A stretch of 64,000 nucleotides of DNA from Chelatococcus caeni (lineage in GTDB: Bacteria; Pseudomonadota; Alphaproteobacteria; Rhizobiales; Beijerinckiaceae), in contig NZ_JACIEN010000001.1 of NCBI RefSeq assembly GCF_014196925.1, forward strand, positions 1,716,484 through 1,780,483. The letters are read 5' to 3'. The position numbers were made by a program, and so were the translations under genes. Under the pieces are notes generated by a model, which saw nothing but the letters and a program-made list of their open reading frames with translations, was not told the origin of the DNA and searched no databases. This document shows, piece after piece, positions 62,941 to 64,000 of this stretch; positions within the stretch are counted from its first letter, which is position 1, and each line of letters opens with the position of its first letter.

Positions 62941-63300
62941 GTGACGGAGCGCTCCCACGCACCGCTGACATTGCTGGCGCTCCTCGCAGGCATCCTCTTC
63001 CTTGCCCTGCAGGGCGGGCGGCCGCTCGTGCCGCCGTCCCCCGACATCGTGGTCGCGGCGCGGGCCGTCGCCACCGGCGACCTCTCGCCAGCCACGCTCC
63101 ACGATGTCCTTGCCCCGCGCGGCGGAAGCAGCCAGCCGTTCGCCGGTCCCTCCGATCCGCCGGCACCGCTGACGCCCCGTGCGGCCGCAGCGGCCGCGCC
63201 CGAAGCCGCTCCGCGGTGCACGTTCGACCGGCCGGCCGCCTGGCCGGCGCGCTCCCACGCCCCCTGCGCCCGTCCGCAGACAGGCCCGCCCGCGGCGTGA
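62941..63300 (+). CDS. Hypothetical small protein with N-terminal membrane anchor
   Basis: A 119-aa frame from GTG 62941. One hydrophobic segment (~8-24, PLTLLALLAGILFLALQ) may be an anchor or signal. The rest is Pro/Ala rich with the region PDIVVAARAVATGDLSPATLHDVLAP. Two cysteines lie near the end. It is not recognised. A probable terminator overlaps its stop, which supports its being transcribed, but the start is uncertain because the frame is open upstream. Confidence 0.4.
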   Translation: MTERSHAPLTLLALLAGILFLALQGGRPLVPPSPDIVVAARAVATGDLSPATLHDVLAPRGGSSQPFAGPSDPPAPLTPRAAAAAAPEAAPRCTFDRPAAWPARSHAPCARPQTGPPAA

Positions 63301-63328
63301 ACCGGCGGCGCGGTCCGCCGCGCCGGTT
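63300..63328 (+). terminator. Probable terminator after the 119-aa gene
   Basis: A GC-rich stem, AACCGGCG(GCG)CGG with CCGCGCCGGTT (three-base bulge), followed by TTTC. It begins at the last base of the stop codon at 63298-63300. The remaining bases up to 63498 hold nothing recognised. Confidence 0.5.
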
Positions 63329-63498
63329 TCACGCAGTCGGCCATGCCGGCTGGAGCTTGCCTCGCCGCCCGTCGGGCGGCTGACGAGGTCACGTCCATGT
63401 ATTCTTCGACCGATCCTGCGGCCGCTGCCGGCCGCTTGCGCGCAGCTGCGCGCGCCCTTCACCCCGCCGCCCCTCTCCAGTCGCCGCGGAGGTGAGCG

Positions 63499-63780
63499 AT
63501 GTCCGTCCAATTTTCCAGGAAGGGCGTCGCCCGCGCGACCGCCGTGAGCGCGGTCATTCTCGTCGGCACCGAGATCCTCGGCGTCGCCGTCGCCACCGGC
63601 TGGGCCATCGGCGGCCTCATGGAGCTCGGCGACGTCGTCACCCTGGCGCTGACGGCCCTGCTCGCCGCCGGCGGGCTCGCCATCCTCGCAAAGTTCACCC
63701 GCCGGGTGATCGACGTCGAGCTGAAGGGCCATTCCGTCGAGATCCTCGACCGACAACCGGCCGAGGACCAGAGCCCCTGA
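63499..63780 (+). CDS. Hypothetical small two-helix membrane protein
   Basis: A 93-aa protein behind a strong GGAGGTGA ribosome site. Two hydrophobic helices (~11-39, ATAVSAVILVGTEILGVAVATGWAIGGL, and ~42-64, LGDVVTLALTALLAAGGLAILAKF) are joined by a short ELGD turn, followed by a charged tail that ends in acidic residues. Not recognised as a named family. Coding quality and ribosome site support a real gene. Confidence 0.65.
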   Translation: MSVQFSRKGVARATAVSAVILVGTEILGVAVATGWAIGGLMELGDVVTLALTALLAAGGLAILAKFTRRVIDVELKGHSVEILDRQPAEDQSP

Positions 63781-63792
63781 GGCTCGGGAGGC

Positions 63793-63984
63793 TCACCGCG
63801 CCGGCGCGTCCTCGACGAGCCGGCGGCCGGCGCTGAACAGCACCGCGAGCGTCATCACCGCCTCGAGCATGAACCAGGGCCCCGCCAGCCTGTCGAAACC
63901 GACGGAGGCGATCTCGCTGGTGCGCAGCCACCACAGCTGCGCACCGCAGGGGCAGACGCCCTGGAAGGTGGCGAGCACCGTCAT
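63793..63984 (-). CDS. Hypothetical protein, possibly 5'-truncated by the window edge
   Basis: A 63-aa frame from ATG 63984; the frame stays open to the window end, so the true start may lie outside. It contains CPCG followed by QLWWLRTSEI and a hydrophobic segment LAGPWFMLEAVMTLAVLFSAGR. It converges on the small membrane protein gene with a 12-base gap. Function unknown. Confidence 0.4.
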   Translation of the reverse strand: MTVLATFQGVCPCGAQLWWLRTSEIASVGFDRLAGPWFMLEAVMTLAVLFSAGRRLVEDAPAR

Positions 63985-64000
63985 GCGCGCCGCCCAGATG

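Noticed and set aside
1-64000. tRNA, rRNA, integrase or transposase genes
   Set aside because: None recognised when reading for cloverleaf signatures, rRNA cores or DDE/tyrosine-recombinase motifs; short degenerate cases could be missed by eye.

Overview
The window is high-GC and gene-dense, with short overlapping operons. Its content fits a free-living alphaproteobacterium of the Hyphomicrobiales (Rhizobiales): a C-P lyase cluster, a rhizobial-type malonate (mat) operon, uronate catabolism, many TRAP/ABC solute transporters, and several families of GC-rich palindromic repeats typical of that order. The genus cannot be told from the sequence. No rRNA, tRNA, CRISPR array, integrase or transposase was recognised.

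Layout. 0.3-6.8 kb holds housekeeping genes: an RhlE-type DEAD-box helicase, a hemolysin III/PAQR membrane protein, EttA, the ribosome-rescue hydrolase ArfB and an aldehyde dehydrogenase. 7.2-14.7 kb carries the pair pbpC (PBP1C) and a bacterial alpha-2-macroglobulin with an intact CSEQ thioester. 14.9-16.3 kb is a secreted protein gene split by an apparent single-base frameshift. 16.4-28.7 kb is a complete phosphonate locus: phnGHIJKLMN, its divergent repressor gene phnF, the transporter genes phnCDE1E2, and a hexapeptide-repeat acyltransferase. 28.7-37.6 kb holds a secreted alpha/beta hydrolase and the malonate cluster (TRAP transporter matPQM, malonyl-CoA decarboxylase matA, malonyl-CoA synthetase matB, divergent GntR regulator). 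37.8-40.6 kb is a PstS-like binding protein coupled to a chemoreceptor. 40.8-43.7 kb is a ferredoxin-reductase plus a cytochrome b/EB_dh heme fusion, followed by purU and a small Asn-Pro-Ala-rich protein with a structured leader. 45.4-58.1 kb is a minus-strand catabolic and transport block: aldehyde dehydrogenase, peptide-type ABC transporter, M20 deacylase, TRAP transporter and a 2-keto-4-pentenoate-hydratase relative. 58.3-62.8 kb is the divergent GntR-kduI-kduD set and uxuA. Small unknown membrane proteins close the window.

How the parts fit. The phn genes take up alkylphosphonates and cleave them to phosphate and a hydrocarbon. A candidate Pho box precedes phnC and a perfect inverted repeat lies between phnG and phnF, which suggests separate control of transport and catalysis. 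The mat genes import malonate and convert it through malonyl-CoA to acetyl-CoA. kduI, kduD and uxuA, with the neighbouring TRAP system, suggest use of uronates from plant polysaccharides.

The most unusual feature is a ~145-bp four-hairpin repeat that occurs five times. Two copies lie in frame inside conserved genes: one lengthens the C-terminus of PhnJ, the other fills the linker of a fused two-domain ABC ATPase, in opposite orientations. A second repeat family forms a 237-bp tandem array that carries decayed copies of the 3' end of the adjacent uxuA gene.
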